Below, piece by piece: positions 1-12,602 of a stretch of 64,000 nucleotides of DNA. How positions within the stretch are numbered: position 1 is the first letter of the stretch; each line of letters opens with the position of its first letter. Source of the DNA: Pusillimonas sp. T7-7 (GTDB lineage: Bacteria; Pseudomonadota; Gammaproteobacteria; Burkholderiales; Burkholderiaceae_B); NCBI RefSeq assembly GCF_000209655.1, contig NC_015458.1:930001-994000 (forward strand), in the 5' to 3' direction. The translations under genes and the position numbers were made by a program. The notes beneath the pieces were generated by a model. It made no database searches, was not told the origin of the DNA, and saw nothing but the letters and a program-made list of their open reading frames with translations.

Positions 1-1407
1 TATGACGGGATCGAAACTGGCCTTGCCGCTCATTTCCCTGACTGCGCTGTCGAAAGCCTTGATAAATACTTCATAAGCGTCTTCGCGCAGCGTCAGGCCG
101 GCCGCCATGGCGTGGCCGCCGAATTTAAGAATGATGCCGGGGTGGCGTTTCGAGACCAGATCCAGCACGTCGCGCAGATGCACGTCGGGTATGGATCGGC
201 CCGAGCCGCGCAGCTCGCCGTCGCCTGCGCGCGCAAAGGCCAGGGTGGGGCGCCAGTAGGTTTCTTTCAGCCGCGAGGCCACCAGCCCCACCACGCCCTG
301 GTGCCAGTCAGGGTGATACACGCAAACACTGGCTGCGATGGAAGGCTGGGACGTCTGGATGGCCGCCAGCGCCTCTTCGCGCATGGTGGCTTCGATGCCC
401 CGCCTTTCCTGGTTCATGGTTTCAAGCTGGCGGGCAAGATTCAGTGCTTCGCCTTCGTCGTCGGTGGTCAGGCAATTGATGCCCAGGCTCATGTCGGCCA
501 GGCGTCCCGCTGCATTGATGCGCGGCCCCAGGGCAAAGCCCAGGTCGAAGCAGCTGGCTTGGCGCGGCTCGCGCCCCGCCACTGCAAACAGGGCGCGCAC
601 GCCGGCCTGCATGCGTGCGCTGCGCATTTTTTGCAAGCCCTGAGTGACCAGCAGGCGGTTGTTGGCATCCAGCTTGACCACGTCGGCGACCGTGCCCAGC
701 GCCACCAGGTCGGCCAGATTGTCCAGGCGCGGCCCGCCGTCGGCTGCGTAAACGCCGCGCTGCCTGAGTTCGGCGCGCAAGGCGAGCATCAGGTAGAAAA
801 TCACGCCCACGCCGGCCAGGTTCTTGGACGGAAAGCCGCAGCCAGGCTGGTTGGGATTCACAATGGCCAGGGCCTGCGGCAAGGTGTCGCCGGGCAGGTG
901 GTGGTCGGTAATGACGACGTCCATACCCGCCTGTTTTGCCGCTTCCACGCCATCTACGCTGGCAATGCCGTTGTCGACCGTGATCAGCATGTCGGGCTTG
1001 CCCGCCGCATGCTGTACGGCCAGCTCAACCACGGCGGGCGACAAGCCATAGCCGGTTTCAAAACGATTGGGCACCAGAAAGTCCACAATGGCGCCCATGC
1101 TGCGCAAGGCGCGCAGCCCGACCGCGCAAGCCGTTGCGCCGTCGCAGTCGTAGTCGGCCACGATCAGCAGTTTTTTGCGTGCCTGTATGGCGTCGGCCAG
1201 CACTTGGGCCGCATGCTGCACATGGGTCAATTGCCCGGGTGGTATCAGCGCTCCCCAGGCCAGACGGGTTTCGTTGGGGTGCGATACGCCGCGTGCCGCC
1301 CACAGCCGCGAGAGCAAAGGATGTATGCCGGCGCCTTCCAGAGCCTGGCTTGCCTCGAAATTGTTGGAACGCGTGCTTAGTTTTGGGGTGACCACCAATG
1401 GCTCCAT
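1..1407 (-). CDS. recJ: RecJ single-stranded-DNA-specific 5'-3' exonuclease (C-terminus beyond left edge)
   Basis: RecJ degrades single-stranded DNA 5' to 3' in recombination and mismatch repair. The reverse strand reads without a stop from an ATG at 1407 to the left edge, giving 469 residues of a protein usually near 565. The DHH phosphoesterase signature motifs are visible: DYDCDG at residues 85-90 and TDHH at about 167-170, followed by the DHHA1 region with a GxFGGHAMAAG-like segment near the edge (KFGGHAMAAG). The start was chosen because ATG 1407 precedes the first conserved residues; it overlaps the upstream gene's 3' end by 31 bp, suggesting co-transcription. The C-terminal OB-fold part lies outside the window. 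Identification rests on motifs and synteny with the RpfE-type gene common in Bordetella relatives. Confidence 0.95.
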   Translation of the reverse strand, partial: MEPLVVTPKLSTRSNNFEASQALEGAGIHPLLSRLWAARGVSHPNETRLAWGALIPPGQLTHVQHAAQVLADAIQARKKLLIVADYDCDGATACAVGLRALRSMGAIVDFLVPNRFETGYGLSPAVVELAVQHAAGKPDMLITVDNGIASVDGVEAAKQAGMDVVITDHHLPGDTLPQALAIVNPNQPGCGFPSKNLAGVGVIFYLMLALRAELRQRGVYAADGGPRLDNLADLVALGTVADVVKLDANNRLLVTQGLQKMRSARMQAGVRALFAVAGREPRQASCFDLGFALGPRINAAGRLADMSLGINCLTTDDEGEALNLARQLETMNQERRGIEATMREEALAAIQTSQPSIAASVCVYHPDWHQGVVGLVASRLKETYWRPTLAFARAGDGELRGSGRSIPDVHLRDVLDLVSKRHPGIILKFGGHAMAAGLTLREDAYEVFIKAFDSAVREMSGKASFDPVI

Positions 1408-2318
1408 GTGTTGCGGCTGCCGGGCAGCCATTGGGCCCACCGGCCCAGTGTTGTTGCGGGTGTCAGTTCAACGACGCGGTCGGCGCCGGTCAGGATCAGC
1501 TCGGGCATCTTGCCGCCGGAAAGTGGCGCGAACACGCGCTTTTCAAGTTGGGCCAATGCCGTCAGCCAGCCGCCCCAATCGTGCTTGATGCTGAATTCCT
1601 GCAGGTCTTTGTATACCTGGGTGTCTTGCAGCGCTGTGCCGCCGTCTAGCTGGTTTGCACACGCACCCCCGAACAGCCACAGGCTGTTGATGGGGACCAG
1701 GCCTTGCTGGTAGCGGGCCTGATTGACGGGGTGCTCGAACCACAGCATTTGCACTTCGTTCATCAGGCGACGCCACGGGCGGGAAGCCATGTCTTGCGGC
1801 CACCAGTCGTTGACCGAGCTAATGCTGACCAGCGAGGGGCTGGCACAGACGGGTGCGTAGTCGCCGGGCGGTGCAATCCGCCAATGGCTGGTGTTTGACG
1901 GGCTTAAGTGGAAGCCGACTTCCGCAAACAGTTCTTGAACCGAATTGAACAAGGCTACACTCTGCTCTGGTGTGATGGCCAGTTCGCTGGCGGGCAGCAA
2001 GGCTGCGCCATCGCGCGATGGAGACACATGAACCAGTTCAACCAACCAGACAGGCTGGTCTTGTTCTGCAACATCTTGGGCCCATAAGGGGCCCAGGCCT
2101 GTGGCAAAATTCTGTTCGTCTTTGGCTTGAAAGCCGTGGGCCAGCAACTGCCACAGCTCGTAGGGTGTGCAGCCGCTGTGGGCCGGGTCGGCGGGAATGA
2201 GCCGCGCCCGGGCCTGCCGCAGCCAGTCCAGCAGAGTGGGTGCGCTGGCTTGCAGGTGGTTTGTGAGTTCGCGCGCTTCGCGAGGGTCGGGCAGCGCGCC
2301 AGGTAGTACGATACGCAT
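1377..2318 (-). CDS. Conserved hypothetical protein, RpfE-type (upstream of recJ)
   Basis: A 313-residue soluble protein that in beta-proteobacteria commonly sits directly before recJ and is sometimes annotated as an RpfE-type regulatory protein or phosphoglycerate-mutase-like protein. It starts MRIVLPGALPDP, is rich in Trp, and has no signal peptide or membrane segment. I see no catalytic motif that would support an enzymatic role. Its 3' end overlaps the recJ start by 31 bp, so the two are probably one transcript. It is divergent from lolC with about 40 bp between starts, so the two promoters must be compact or overlapping. The family assignment is from recalled synteny and N-terminal pattern; the function is unknown. 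Confidence 0.7.
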   Translation of the reverse strand: MRIVLPGALPDPREARELTNHLQASAPTLLDWLRQARARLIPADPAHSGCTPYELWQLLAHGFQAKDEQNFATGLGPLWAQDVAEQDQPVWLVELVHVSPSRDGAALLPASELAITPEQSVALFNSVQELFAEVGFHLSPSNTSHWRIAPPGDYAPVCASPSLVSISSVNDWWPQDMASRPWRRLMNEVQMLWFEHPVNQARYQQGLVPINSLWLFGGACANQLDGGTALQDTQVYKDLQEFSIKHDWGGWLTALAQLEKRVFAPLSGGKMPELILTGADRVVELTPATTLGRWAQWLPGSRNTWSHWWSPQN

Positions 2319-2358
2319 TCCTGAATTGTAGTGTTTATGGGAAACGGTGGCTTTAACG

Positions 2359-3630
2359 ATGTCTTATGAATTATGGATAGGGGCCCGTTACGCAGGTCTG
2401 GTACGTGCCAGGCGTCGCGGCGGACGCGGCGACCGCTTTGTGTCGTTCATTGCCGCAAGCTCAATGGCCGGTATTGCATTGGGCGTGGCAGCGCTGATCG
2501 TAGTCCTGTCCGTCATGAATGGATTCCAGTCCCAGGTTCGGGACCGCATGCTGTCGGTGCTGCCGCATATCGAACTCTATGTGCCGCGCATGGCGCCCGA
2601 GCAGGTGCTGTCCGAGTGGCGCCAGATTGCCGACAGCGCAAAAAAGAACCCCGAGGTACAAGGCACCGCACCCTTTGTCGCGGCCCAGGGCATGATAGTC
2701 CGGGGCGAAGCGCTTAGCGGCGTACAAATTCGCGGTATTGCACCAGACCTCGAAAGCGATGTGTCCGATGTGGCCGGGCAGATGATTTCCGGTCAGCTCG
2801 ATACGCTGACTTCAGGCAGCTATTCCATTGTGCTGGGCAACCAGTTGGCCAATTCCGTGGGTGTGGGTGTGGGCGATACGGTGCTGGTGCTGGCGCCGCA
2901 GGGGTCGATTTCCCCAGCGGGCTTTACGCCCCGCATGCGCCAGTTCACGGTTTCGGGGCTCTTTTCTTCCGGATATTACGAATATGATGCCTCGCTGGCC
3001 TTCATCAATTACGAAGATGCCGCCAGGGTATTTCGCGACAGTGGCGCCAGCGGCGTGCGCTTGCGTATCGCCGATATGCAGCAGGCTCCGCTCGTGGCGC
3101 AAGCGCTGCGCGATGTATTGCCTCCGTATGTGCATGCACAAGACTGGACCCAGAACAACCGCACCTGGTTTGCCGCGGTTCAGACGGAAAAACGCATGAT
3201 GTTCCTGATACTGGCCTTGATCGTGGCGGTGGCTGCCTTCAACTTGCTGTCTTCATTGGTGATGGCGGTGAAAGACAAGCGTTCCGATATTGCAATATTG
3301 CGTACGCTGGGGGCCGGTCCGGGCGAAATTGCGCGCATCTTTCTTGTGCAGGGCTCGCTGATTGGCATTGTGGGTACCTTGTTGGGCGTAGGCTTCGGCA
3401 TGCTGCTTGCCTACAATATCGACGTTATTGTTCCCTTTATCGAGCGCATGCTGGGGGTGCAGTTCCTGCCGCAGCAAATCTATTTCATCAGCGAATTGCC
3501 TTCCAATCCTCAAATGGCCGATATCGTTGTCGTGGCCATCACCTCTTTGGTGCTGTCTCTGTTGGCCACGATTTACCCCAGCTGGCGCGCGTCCAGCCTG
3601 CAACCTGCCGAGGTGTTGCGTCATGACTGA
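2359..3630 (+). CDS. lolC: Lipoprotein-releasing ABC transporter permease LolC/LolE
   Basis: Inner-membrane permease of the Lol system, which extracts outer-membrane lipoproteins and hands them to LolA. The protein has the family layout: a cytoplasmic start [12 protein letters not shown], a first membrane segment around residues 28-50, a large periplasmic domain, and three membrane segments in the last 150 residues (about 280-305, 325-350, 375-400). Length 423 aa fits LolC/E (about 400-415). A GTG at 2347 would add four residues, but ATG 2359 gives the conserved MSYELWIG start and better spacing to the purine-rich stretch at 2339-2350. The stop overlaps the lolD start (ATGACTGA), so the two are translationally coupled. 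Many beta-proteobacteria have a single LolC/E-type permease, which would act as a homodimer. Confidence 0.93.
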   Translation: MSYELWIGARYAGLVRARRRGGRGDRFVSFIAASSMAGIALGVAALIVVLSVMNGFQSQVRDRMLSVLPHIELYVPRMAPEQVLSEWRQIADSAKKNPEVQGTAPFVAAQGMIVRGEALSGVQIRGIAPDLESDVSDVAGQMISGQLDTLTSGSYSIVLGNQLANSVGVGVGDTVLVLAPQGSISPAGFTPRMRQFTVSGLFSSGYYEYDASLAFINYEDAARVFRDSGASGVRLRIADMQQAPLVAQALRDVLPPYVHAQDWTQNNRTWFAAVQTEKRMMFLILALIVAVAAFNLLSSLVMAVKDKRSDIAILRTLGAGPGEIARIFLVQGSLIGIVGTLLGVGFGMLLAYNIDVIVPFIERMLGVQFLPQQIYFISELPSNPQMADIVVVAITSLVLSLLATIYPSWRASSLQPAEVLRHD

Positions 3631-4339
3631 TACGGCTTTGGTTCATGCGCTCAGTGCGCGCAATCTGGTGAAAACCTACCAGGAAGGCGGACGGGAAGTG
3701 CGGGTGTTGCGCGATGTCAGCCTGCATGTTGATGCCGGTGAAATGGTGGCCATAGTAGGGGCATCGGGCTCGGGTAAAAGCACTTTGCTGCATACCCTGG
3801 GCTTGCTGGATGTAGCCACTTCGGGCACGGTATACATCAAGGGCGAATCCGCCGCCGGCCTGAATGAAGCGCAACGCAGCAAGCTGCGCAATCGCAGCCT
3901 GGGTTTTGTTTATCAGTTCCACCATTTGCTGCCCGAGTTTTCCGCCCTGGACAATGTGGCCATGCCATTGATCGTACGCCGCGAGAAACGTGCTGCGGCG
4001 CGTGAGCAGGCACAAATCGTGCTTGAGCAGGTGGGCCTGGCGGAACGTATCGACCATTACCCGGGGCAACTATCTGGCGGCGAGCGCCAGCGGGTTGCCT
4101 TGGCGCGCGCCCTGGTTACACGACCCACTTGCGTACTGGCCGACGAACCCACCGGCAATCTGGATCGCTATACGGCCGAAAGCATGTTCGATCTGCTGGT
4201 TCAGGTAAACCAGGAATTCGGTACAGCATTTGCCATCGTGACGCATGATCCGGCGCTGGCCGCGCTGGCGCACAGGCAGCTGTCCATGGACAAAGGCCGT
4301 TTGGTCGATACCGAGACGCCGCCCATCACTGCGGCCTGA
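3623..4339 (+). CDS. lolD: Lipoprotein-releasing system ATP-binding protein LolD
   Basis: ATPase subunit that powers lipoprotein release by the Lol permease. Of 238 residues, Walker [10 protein letters not shown] lies at 46-54, the ABC signature LSGGERQR and Walker [12 protein letters not shown] follow, and the segment [14 protein letters not shown] is typical of LolD/MacB-type ATPases. Start at ATG 3623 overlaps the lolC stop by 8 bp; an upstream in-frame extension exists only inside lolC and is not real. tatD begins 8 bp after the stop, extending the operon. Confidence 0.95.
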   Translation: MTDTALVHALSARNLVKTYQEGGREVRVLRDVSLHVDAGEMVAIVGASGSGKSTLLHTLGLLDVATSGTVYIKGESAAGLNEAQRSKLRNRSLGFVYQFHHLLPEFSALDNVAMPLIVRREKRAAAREQAQIVLEQVGLAERIDHYPGQLSGGERQRVALARALVTRPTCVLADEPTGNLDRYTAESMFDLLVQVNQEFGTAFAIVTHDPALAALAHRQLSMDKGRLVDTETPPITAA

Positions 4340-4347
4340 GAGGGCTC

Positions 4348-5166
4348 ATGCTGATAGACACGCACTGCCATCTGGATGCCGCCGAGTTCGCCGCAGACCG
4401 CTCGGCGGTTATCGAACGCGCTGGCGAAGAAGGCGTGGGCGCCATTGTCATACCCGCCGTGTCGCGCTCCAATTTCGATACCGTGCGCGACCTGGCCCAT
4501 TCCTTTCGTGGCGGCGCCTATGCGCTGGGCATACACCCCATATGCGTGCCCGATGCTCAGGATTCCGATCTTGACGCGCTGGAGTCCAGCATTGTTGCAT
4601 CGCTCGATGACCCCCGCTTTGTCGCCATAGGCGAGATTGGACTGGATTTTTTTCTTCCAAGGCTCAAAGCGCCGGATATGCGCGAAAAGCAGGAGGCCTT
4701 TTACAGGGCCCAGCTTGACCTGGCTCAGCGCTATGGCCTGCCAGTCATACTGCATGTCAGGCGCTCGCAAGATATATTGCTGAAGCATCTGCGTTCACGC
4801 AAGACTATCGGCGGCATAGCCCATGCGTTCAATGGCAGCTTTCAGCAGGCCCGGCAGTTTATCGAGCTGGGATTTGCGCTGGGTTTTGGCGGCGCCATGA
4901 CTTTTACACGGGCATTGCAGATCAGGCGACTGGCAGAGCAGTTGCCCCTGGAGGCGCTGGTGCTGGAAACCGATGCACCCGATATTCCACCGGCCTGGCT
5001 GGGCGGACCCGGCCAGGCCGTCGCCAGGAATGAGCCTGCTGAAGTGGCTGGCATAGCCAGCCATATGGCTGAGTTTCGGGGGTTGGGGCGTGAGGAAGTG
5101 ATCATGGTTACGGCGGCAAACGCCAGGCGTGTATTGCCACGCCTGGGTGCTGCGCTGAACAGCTGA
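4348..5166 (+). CDS. tatD: TatD-family metal-dependent DNase
   Basis: 272-residue TatD/YcfH-type hydrolase with a TIM-barrel two-metal centre. Metal ligands are visible: DTHCHLD at residues 4-10 (His6, His8), GEIGLDFF with the bridging Glu, HVRRS, the HAF motif (IAHAFNGS), and ETDAPDIP near the C-terminus. Members act as 3'-5' DNases or in quality control; whether this one is TatD, YcfH or YjjV-like cannot be decided by eye. It lies 8 bp downstream of lolD, an arrangement common in this lineage. Confidence 0.9.
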   Translation: MLIDTHCHLDAAEFAADRSAVIERAGEEGVGAIVIPAVSRSNFDTVRDLAHSFRGGAYALGIHPICVPDAQDSDLDALESSIVASLDDPRFVAIGEIGLDFFLPRLKAPDMREKQEAFYRAQLDLAQRYGLPVILHVRRSQDILLKHLRSRKTIGGIAHAFNGSFQQARQFIELGFALGFGGAMTFTRALQIRRLAEQLPLEALVLETDAPDIPPAWLGGPGQAVARNEPAEVAGIASHMAEFRGLGREEVIMVTAANARRVLPRLGAALNS

Positions 5167-5220
5167 TTTGCGCCGCGTTCCCGGTCAACTTGCCCCGATG
5201 CGGGTTGCGTAAGCTGTCAG

Positions 5221-6192
5221 TCAGTTGATTTTGAAACCGGTTTTCTTGACGACGTCGGACCAGCGTTTTTGTTCACTTGCCAGCAGTTCCGCCAACGCCT
5301 TGCGATCGGAACCCACAATTACAAAACCATTGCCTTCCAGCGTTTTGCGTACGCTGTCGGCTTGCAATGCGGCAACGATTTTTTGATTCAAGGTGACGAG
5401 GGCCGTTTCAGGCGTGCCTTTGGGAGCAAAAAACGCGAACCAGGCGCCGAAGTCGACGTCCGGCATACCTTGTTCCTTGAAGGTGGGAATGTCGCCCAGC
5501 ATTTTGGTGCGTTCTGCGCCGGTAATGGCCAGGGCGCGCATTTTCCCGCCTTTCAGTTGCGGCGCAGCCATGGCGGTGGTCACAAAAGCGCCTTGTACCT
5601 GTCCACTGATAATCGCAGCCACGGCATCGCCGGTAGAGCGGTAATGAACGGGTTCGATTTTGAAGCCACCGGCTTCGGCCAGCATTTCGGCCCCAAAATG
5701 GCCCGGTGTGCCGGCGCCAAAGGTGGCGATGTTGAAGCGGTCGGTGTTGCTCTTGGCTGCGTCAACAAAATCCTTCAAAGTCTTGTAGGGCGAGTTGGCC
5801 GGAATGACCAGCACGAAGTTGGCGCGCACGGCCTCGGTAATGGGGTCGAATTCTTCTATGGGCTTGTACGACAGTGTGGCTGTGGTTTCGGGCGCAATGC
5901 TGATGGAACCCACTTCACCCATCAAAATGTTGTAGCCATTGGCCTGGCTGTGTGCAGCGGAGTAGGCCGCAATCTGGCCACCCGCGCCCGCCTTGTTTTC
6001 CACCACCACCGATTGGCCGATTTCCTTGGCCAGCTGATCGCCAACGGTGCGTGCCACAATGTCGGGTCCGGTGCCGGCGGGAAAGCCCACGATCAGCCGT
6101 ATGGGCTGTTCCGGATAGGCGGCCGATGCCGTGGCCGACAAGAACGCAAGGCAAGCCGCTGACAGTAATCTGCCCAGGGATGATGGTTTCAT
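5221..6192 (-). CDS. Bug-family tripartite tricarboxylate transporter substrate-binding protein
   Basis: Periplasmic solute receptor of the TTT type, hugely expanded in Alcaligenaceae. 323 residues with a clear signal peptide (MKPSSLGRLLSAACLAFL, cleavage after ATASA) and the family motif YPEQPIRLIVGFPAGTGPD at the mature N-terminus, plus VVENKAGAGGQIAA. No membrane components lie nearby, so like most Bug proteins it is an orphan receptor. It is the last gene of a three-gene minus-strand unit with a DUF3237 protein (28 bp upstream) and an FAD monooxygenase. Co-transcription suggests it binds the substrate of that monooxygenase or a related organic acid; this is inference. Confidence 0.92.
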   Translation of the reverse strand: MKPSSLGRLLSAACLAFLSATASAAYPEQPIRLIVGFPAGTGPDIVARTVGDQLAKEIGQSVVVENKAGAGGQIAAYSAAHSQANGYNILMGEVGSISIAPETTATLSYKPIEEFDPITEAVRANFVLVIPANSPYKTLKDFVDAAKSNTDRFNIATFGAGTPGHFGAEMLAEAGGFKIEPVHYRSTGDAVAAIISGQVQGAFVTTAMAAPQLKGGKMRALAITGAERTKMLGDIPTFKEQGMPDVDFGAWFAFFAPKGTPETALVTLNQKIVAALQADSVRKTLEGNGFVIVGSDRKALAELLASEQKRWSDVVKKTGFKIN

Positions 6193-6220
6193 GGTGAGTC
6201 TCCTGTGTTTGTTTTATGTA

Positions 6221-6688
6221 CTAACGGATAAGGTAGAAATTGAGTTCAACCCGGTCGGGGTGGCGTGCGCCGGTTCCCAGGAACAAATGTGTATTGAGCC
6301 AGTCCAGGCGAGGCGAGGCTGTTTCGAAACGAGGGTAGCTGCGGAAGTAAATACGCTCTGGATCCACCGGTTTGCCGTGGGCCAGGGCGGCGATATCTTC
6401 GGCCGAGCCCGTGCGTATGCCTGTGTTTTCCACGTAAACCATTTCGCCTTGGTCGGTTTCGATGACGTAGCGGGCATGAATATCGGTAAACGTGTGCGAC
6501 CGTATGGCCTGGAAGTCGGCGCCGCCGGGCAGGATGTGACCTGACAGCTGGCCGGTGACCGTGCCGCCGGTAATGGGGATGACACGGCGCCTTCCGCCGG
6601 GTGTGTGTCCAATCTCTTGCGGGGCGCCCACATCAACGATAAGGGTGGCCAGGTGTTCCAGTTCAGGGGCTGGGGGTAGGGTAGTCAT
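6221..6688 (-). CDS. DUF3237 domain protein
   Basis: 155-residue protein covering the whole DUF3237 domain: N-terminal segment LEHLATLIVDVGAPQEIG, middle GRRRVIPITGGTVTGQLSG, RSHTFTDIHARYVIETDQGE and the C-terminal DRVELNFYLIR. It is a small beta-barrel family, frequently encoded beside aromatic or salicylate-type monooxygenases and Bug receptors in Burkholderiales; no biochemical role is established to my knowledge. It sits between the monooxygenase (37 bp upstream) and the Bug gene (28 bp downstream), so an accessory role in that catabolic operon is likely. Confidence 0.85.
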   Translation of the reverse strand: MTTLPPAPELEHLATLIVDVGAPQEIGHTPGGRRRVIPITGGTVTGQLSGHILPGGADFQAIRSHTFTDIHARYVIETDQGEMVYVENTGIRTGSAEDIAALAHGKPVDPERIYFRSYPRFETASPRLDWLNTHLFLGTGARHPDRVELNFYLIR

Positions 6689-6724
6689 AAGCGTTCATTC
6701 CTTGCAGGCAAGATTGAGGCGGCG

Positions 6725-7981
6725 TCAGCGCCGACCTAATGCAACTGGATCGAAACCGGCCAAGCGCTTGTAGCGCATGGAGATTTCGTTCAGTTCGGCC
6801 TCGGAAACCACATCGTGTATGTGCTGGTAGCCACCCGGCGCCCGTTCATGCGCCAGTTGCATGACTTGCTCGGGCCCGTTCAGGCGGTTGCGCAAGACGA
6901 TGCCGGCGGTGATGGGCAAACGTTCGGCTTCATATTCCTTGAGTGCCAGTTCAATATTAGCCTTGGCGGGTGCACTCATGGCTTGCAAGCGATCGGCCAG
7001 ATAGCGGGCATCCAGTATGGCCTGGGCCGAGCCGTTGGATCCTATCGGATACATGGGGTGGGCGGCATCGCCCAGCAGGGTAACGCGTTCGTGGCTCCAG
7101 CGCGGCAGCGGGTCTTTGTCGACCAGCGGAAATTCATATATGGCTTCGGCGCCGCGGATCACGGCCGGGATGTCTATCCAGTCCCATTGCCAGGACGCAA
7201 AACGGTCGGCAAAGACGGAGGCATCCACCACGCGATTCCAGTCCGTGCTGGGCAGATCGGGTTCGGGCACGCGCAGCTCTGCGATCCAGTTGATGCGCGA
7301 ACGCCCTTGCTGGCGTAGCGGTTCGGAGATCGGATAGCAGACGAATTTCTGGTCCTGGTGGCCGGCCATGAACATCGTCTTGCCGTCCAGGTAGGGTTCG
7401 CCATCGGTGATGGCGCGCCACAGCATGCGCCCGGAAAAACGCAGTGAATCTGTTTGCGGATAAAAGTGGCGGCGCACAGCCGAATGAATGCCGTCCGCGC
7501 CAATGAGCAGGTCGCCCCGGACTTCTACCGTCTCGTTTGTATTGCGATCGCGGAACAGCGCGGTAACGCCTTGCGCGTCTTGTGTGAGCGACTCAAAAGC
7601 CAGGCCGGTATGGATACGATTGGCGCCCAGGCGCTGCCTGGCCGCCTGTGCCAGCGACAACTGCAGCTCGCCGCGATGTATGGACAGCTGTGGCACCGGG
7701 TAGCCGGCAGCCAAGCCGCGCGGTTCTTGCCAGATGGCTTGGCCGTGGCGGTTGTAATAGTGCAGGGCAGAGGTGGGGATGGCTTGTGCCGCGAGCGTGT
7801 CCAGCACACCCAGTTGCTCGAGTTCATTCACCGCATGCGGCAGCAGATTGATGCCTACGCCCAGTGGTTTCAAGCTGCGTACGCTTTCAAAGATGTCGCA
7901 CTCAATACCGCGTTGTTGCAGCATCAGCCCCAGGGTCAAGCCCCCTATGCCTGCGCCGACGATAATGACTTTCAAGTCCAC
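6725..7981 (-). CDS. FAD-dependent aromatic monooxygenase (salicylate hydroxylase / PhzS-like)
   Basis: 418-residue class A flavoprotein monooxygenase, using NAD(P)H and O2 to hydroxylate an aromatic substrate. It starts with the Rossmann FAD motif VGAGIGGLTLG (residues 7-17), has a DG-type motif GADGIHSAVRR at mid-protein and the second FAD motif LGDAAHPMYPIGSNG near residue 310. The GSNG-SAQAILDARYLAD stretch resembles the phenazine hydroxylase PhzS and 'flavin-dependent oxidoreductase' subgroup. It is the first gene of a minus-strand operon with DUF3237 and Bug receptor genes and is divergent from a marR gene; a perfect palindrome ends seven bases before its start codon. The substrate is unknown; an aromatic acid is the best guess. 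Confidence 0.88.
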   Translation of the reverse strand: MDLKVIIVGAGIGGLTLGLMLQQRGIECDIFESVRSLKPLGVGINLLPHAVNELEQLGVLDTLAAQAIPTSALHYYNRHGQAIWQEPRGLAAGYPVPQLSIHRGELQLSLAQAARQRLGANRIHTGLAFESLTQDAQGVTALFRDRNTNETVEVRGDLLIGADGIHSAVRRHFYPQTDSLRFSGRMLWRAITDGEPYLDGKTMFMAGHQDQKFVCYPISEPLRQQGRSRINWIAELRVPEPDLPSTDWNRVVDASVFADRFASWQWDWIDIPAVIRGAEAIYEFPLVDKDPLPRWSHERVTLLGDAAHPMYPIGSNGSAQAILDARYLADRLQAMSAPAKANIELALKEYEAERLPITAGIVLRNRLNGPEQVMQLAHERAPGGYQHIHDVVSEAELNEISMRYKRLAGFDPVALGRR

Positions 7982-7987
7982 TCTCCT

Positions 7988-8012
7988 ATATTGTTATGTA
8001 TCATAACAATAT
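7988..8012. promoter_or_regulatory. Perfect 11-3-11 palindrome, probable MarR operator
   Basis: Arms ATATTGTTATG and CATAACAATAT are exact inverted copies separated by TAT. The site lies in the 147-bp divergent region, six bases before the monooxygenase start (7981) and about 115 bp before the marR start. AT-rich palindromes of this size with a central dyad are typical of MarR-family dimers. Position over or just after the monooxygenase promoter suggests repression relieved by an aromatic ligand. Seen: the symmetry and position. Inferred: the binding protein. Confidence 0.75.
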
Positions 8013-8128
8013 GGCCGGGGTTAATACCTATAAGGACTTACCCGTATTTTTGATCCATATCAAGGTGCAGGCCGCTCAAGCAGGCCGTATGCGTTAAGCT
8101 TTCCGCCTTGCAGACCTCAGGAAAAGCA

Positions 8129-8626
8129 GTGACCAGAAAACCGAGCTCACGTCCCCAGCACAGACGCCCGGCACAGCGGGGCGAGTCCACCGGCGCCCAG
8201 GTAGCCGGGGTGGATTACGGCATACTGGAGAACCTGATGGGCTATGCCTTGCGGCGTGCCCAGATCCGCATCTATCAGGACTTCCTGGATGCCCTGGACA
8301 ACTGGTCGATCACGCCGCCGCGCTTCTCGGCCATGATCATCATCGACAAGAATGCCGACATGAAGCTGACTGAGCTGGCCGCCGCCATGGGGATTGCACG
8401 CTCGGGGGCGGTCGAGGTGGTCAACTCGCTTGAAAAGCTCGGTTTCGTCAGCCGCACGGATTCCACTGTGGATAAGCGCGCGCATGCGCTGGCCCTGTCC
8501 AGCGAAGGAAAAAAGGCATTGAGCAGCATCACTCAGGCCATCCAGGCCCATGATGCGCGGATCAGCACCAGGCTGACGGCAGATGAGCAGGCCGAACTGC
8601 GGCGGCTGCTGGGTCTGCTGGGTTGA
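8129..8626 (+). CDS. MarR-family transcriptional regulator
   Basis: 165-residue winged-helix regulator. An N-terminal basic, low-complexity stretch (residues 1-25) precedes the MarR fold: MKLTELAAAMGIARSGAVEVVNSL as the recognition helix region and a wing DSTVDKRAHALALSSEGKKAL carrying the conserved D-x-R pattern. GTG 8129 was chosen as start because AGGAAA lies 5-11 bases before it; a TTG at 8108 would add seven residues. Transcribed divergently from the monooxygenase operon with a palindrome between, so it is the likely local regulator, and the site may also autoregulate it. Confidence 0.88.
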   Translation: MTRKPSSRPQHRRPAQRGESTGAQVAGVDYGILENLMGYALRRAQIRIYQDFLDALDNWSITPPRFSAMIIIDKNADMKLTELAAAMGIARSGAVEVVNSLEKLGFVSRTDSTVDKRAHALALSSEGKKALSSITQAIQAHDARISTRLTADEQAELRRLLGLLG

Positions 8627-8638
8627 CCAGTCCCCCGA

Positions 8639-12600
<3,962 letters not shown>

Positions 12601-12602
12601 TC

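Noticed and set aside
112..1380. Long plus-strand open frame of 422 codons at the left edge
   Set aside because: It is antisense to recJ, whose motifs are unambiguous on the other strand; the plus frame has no domain features.
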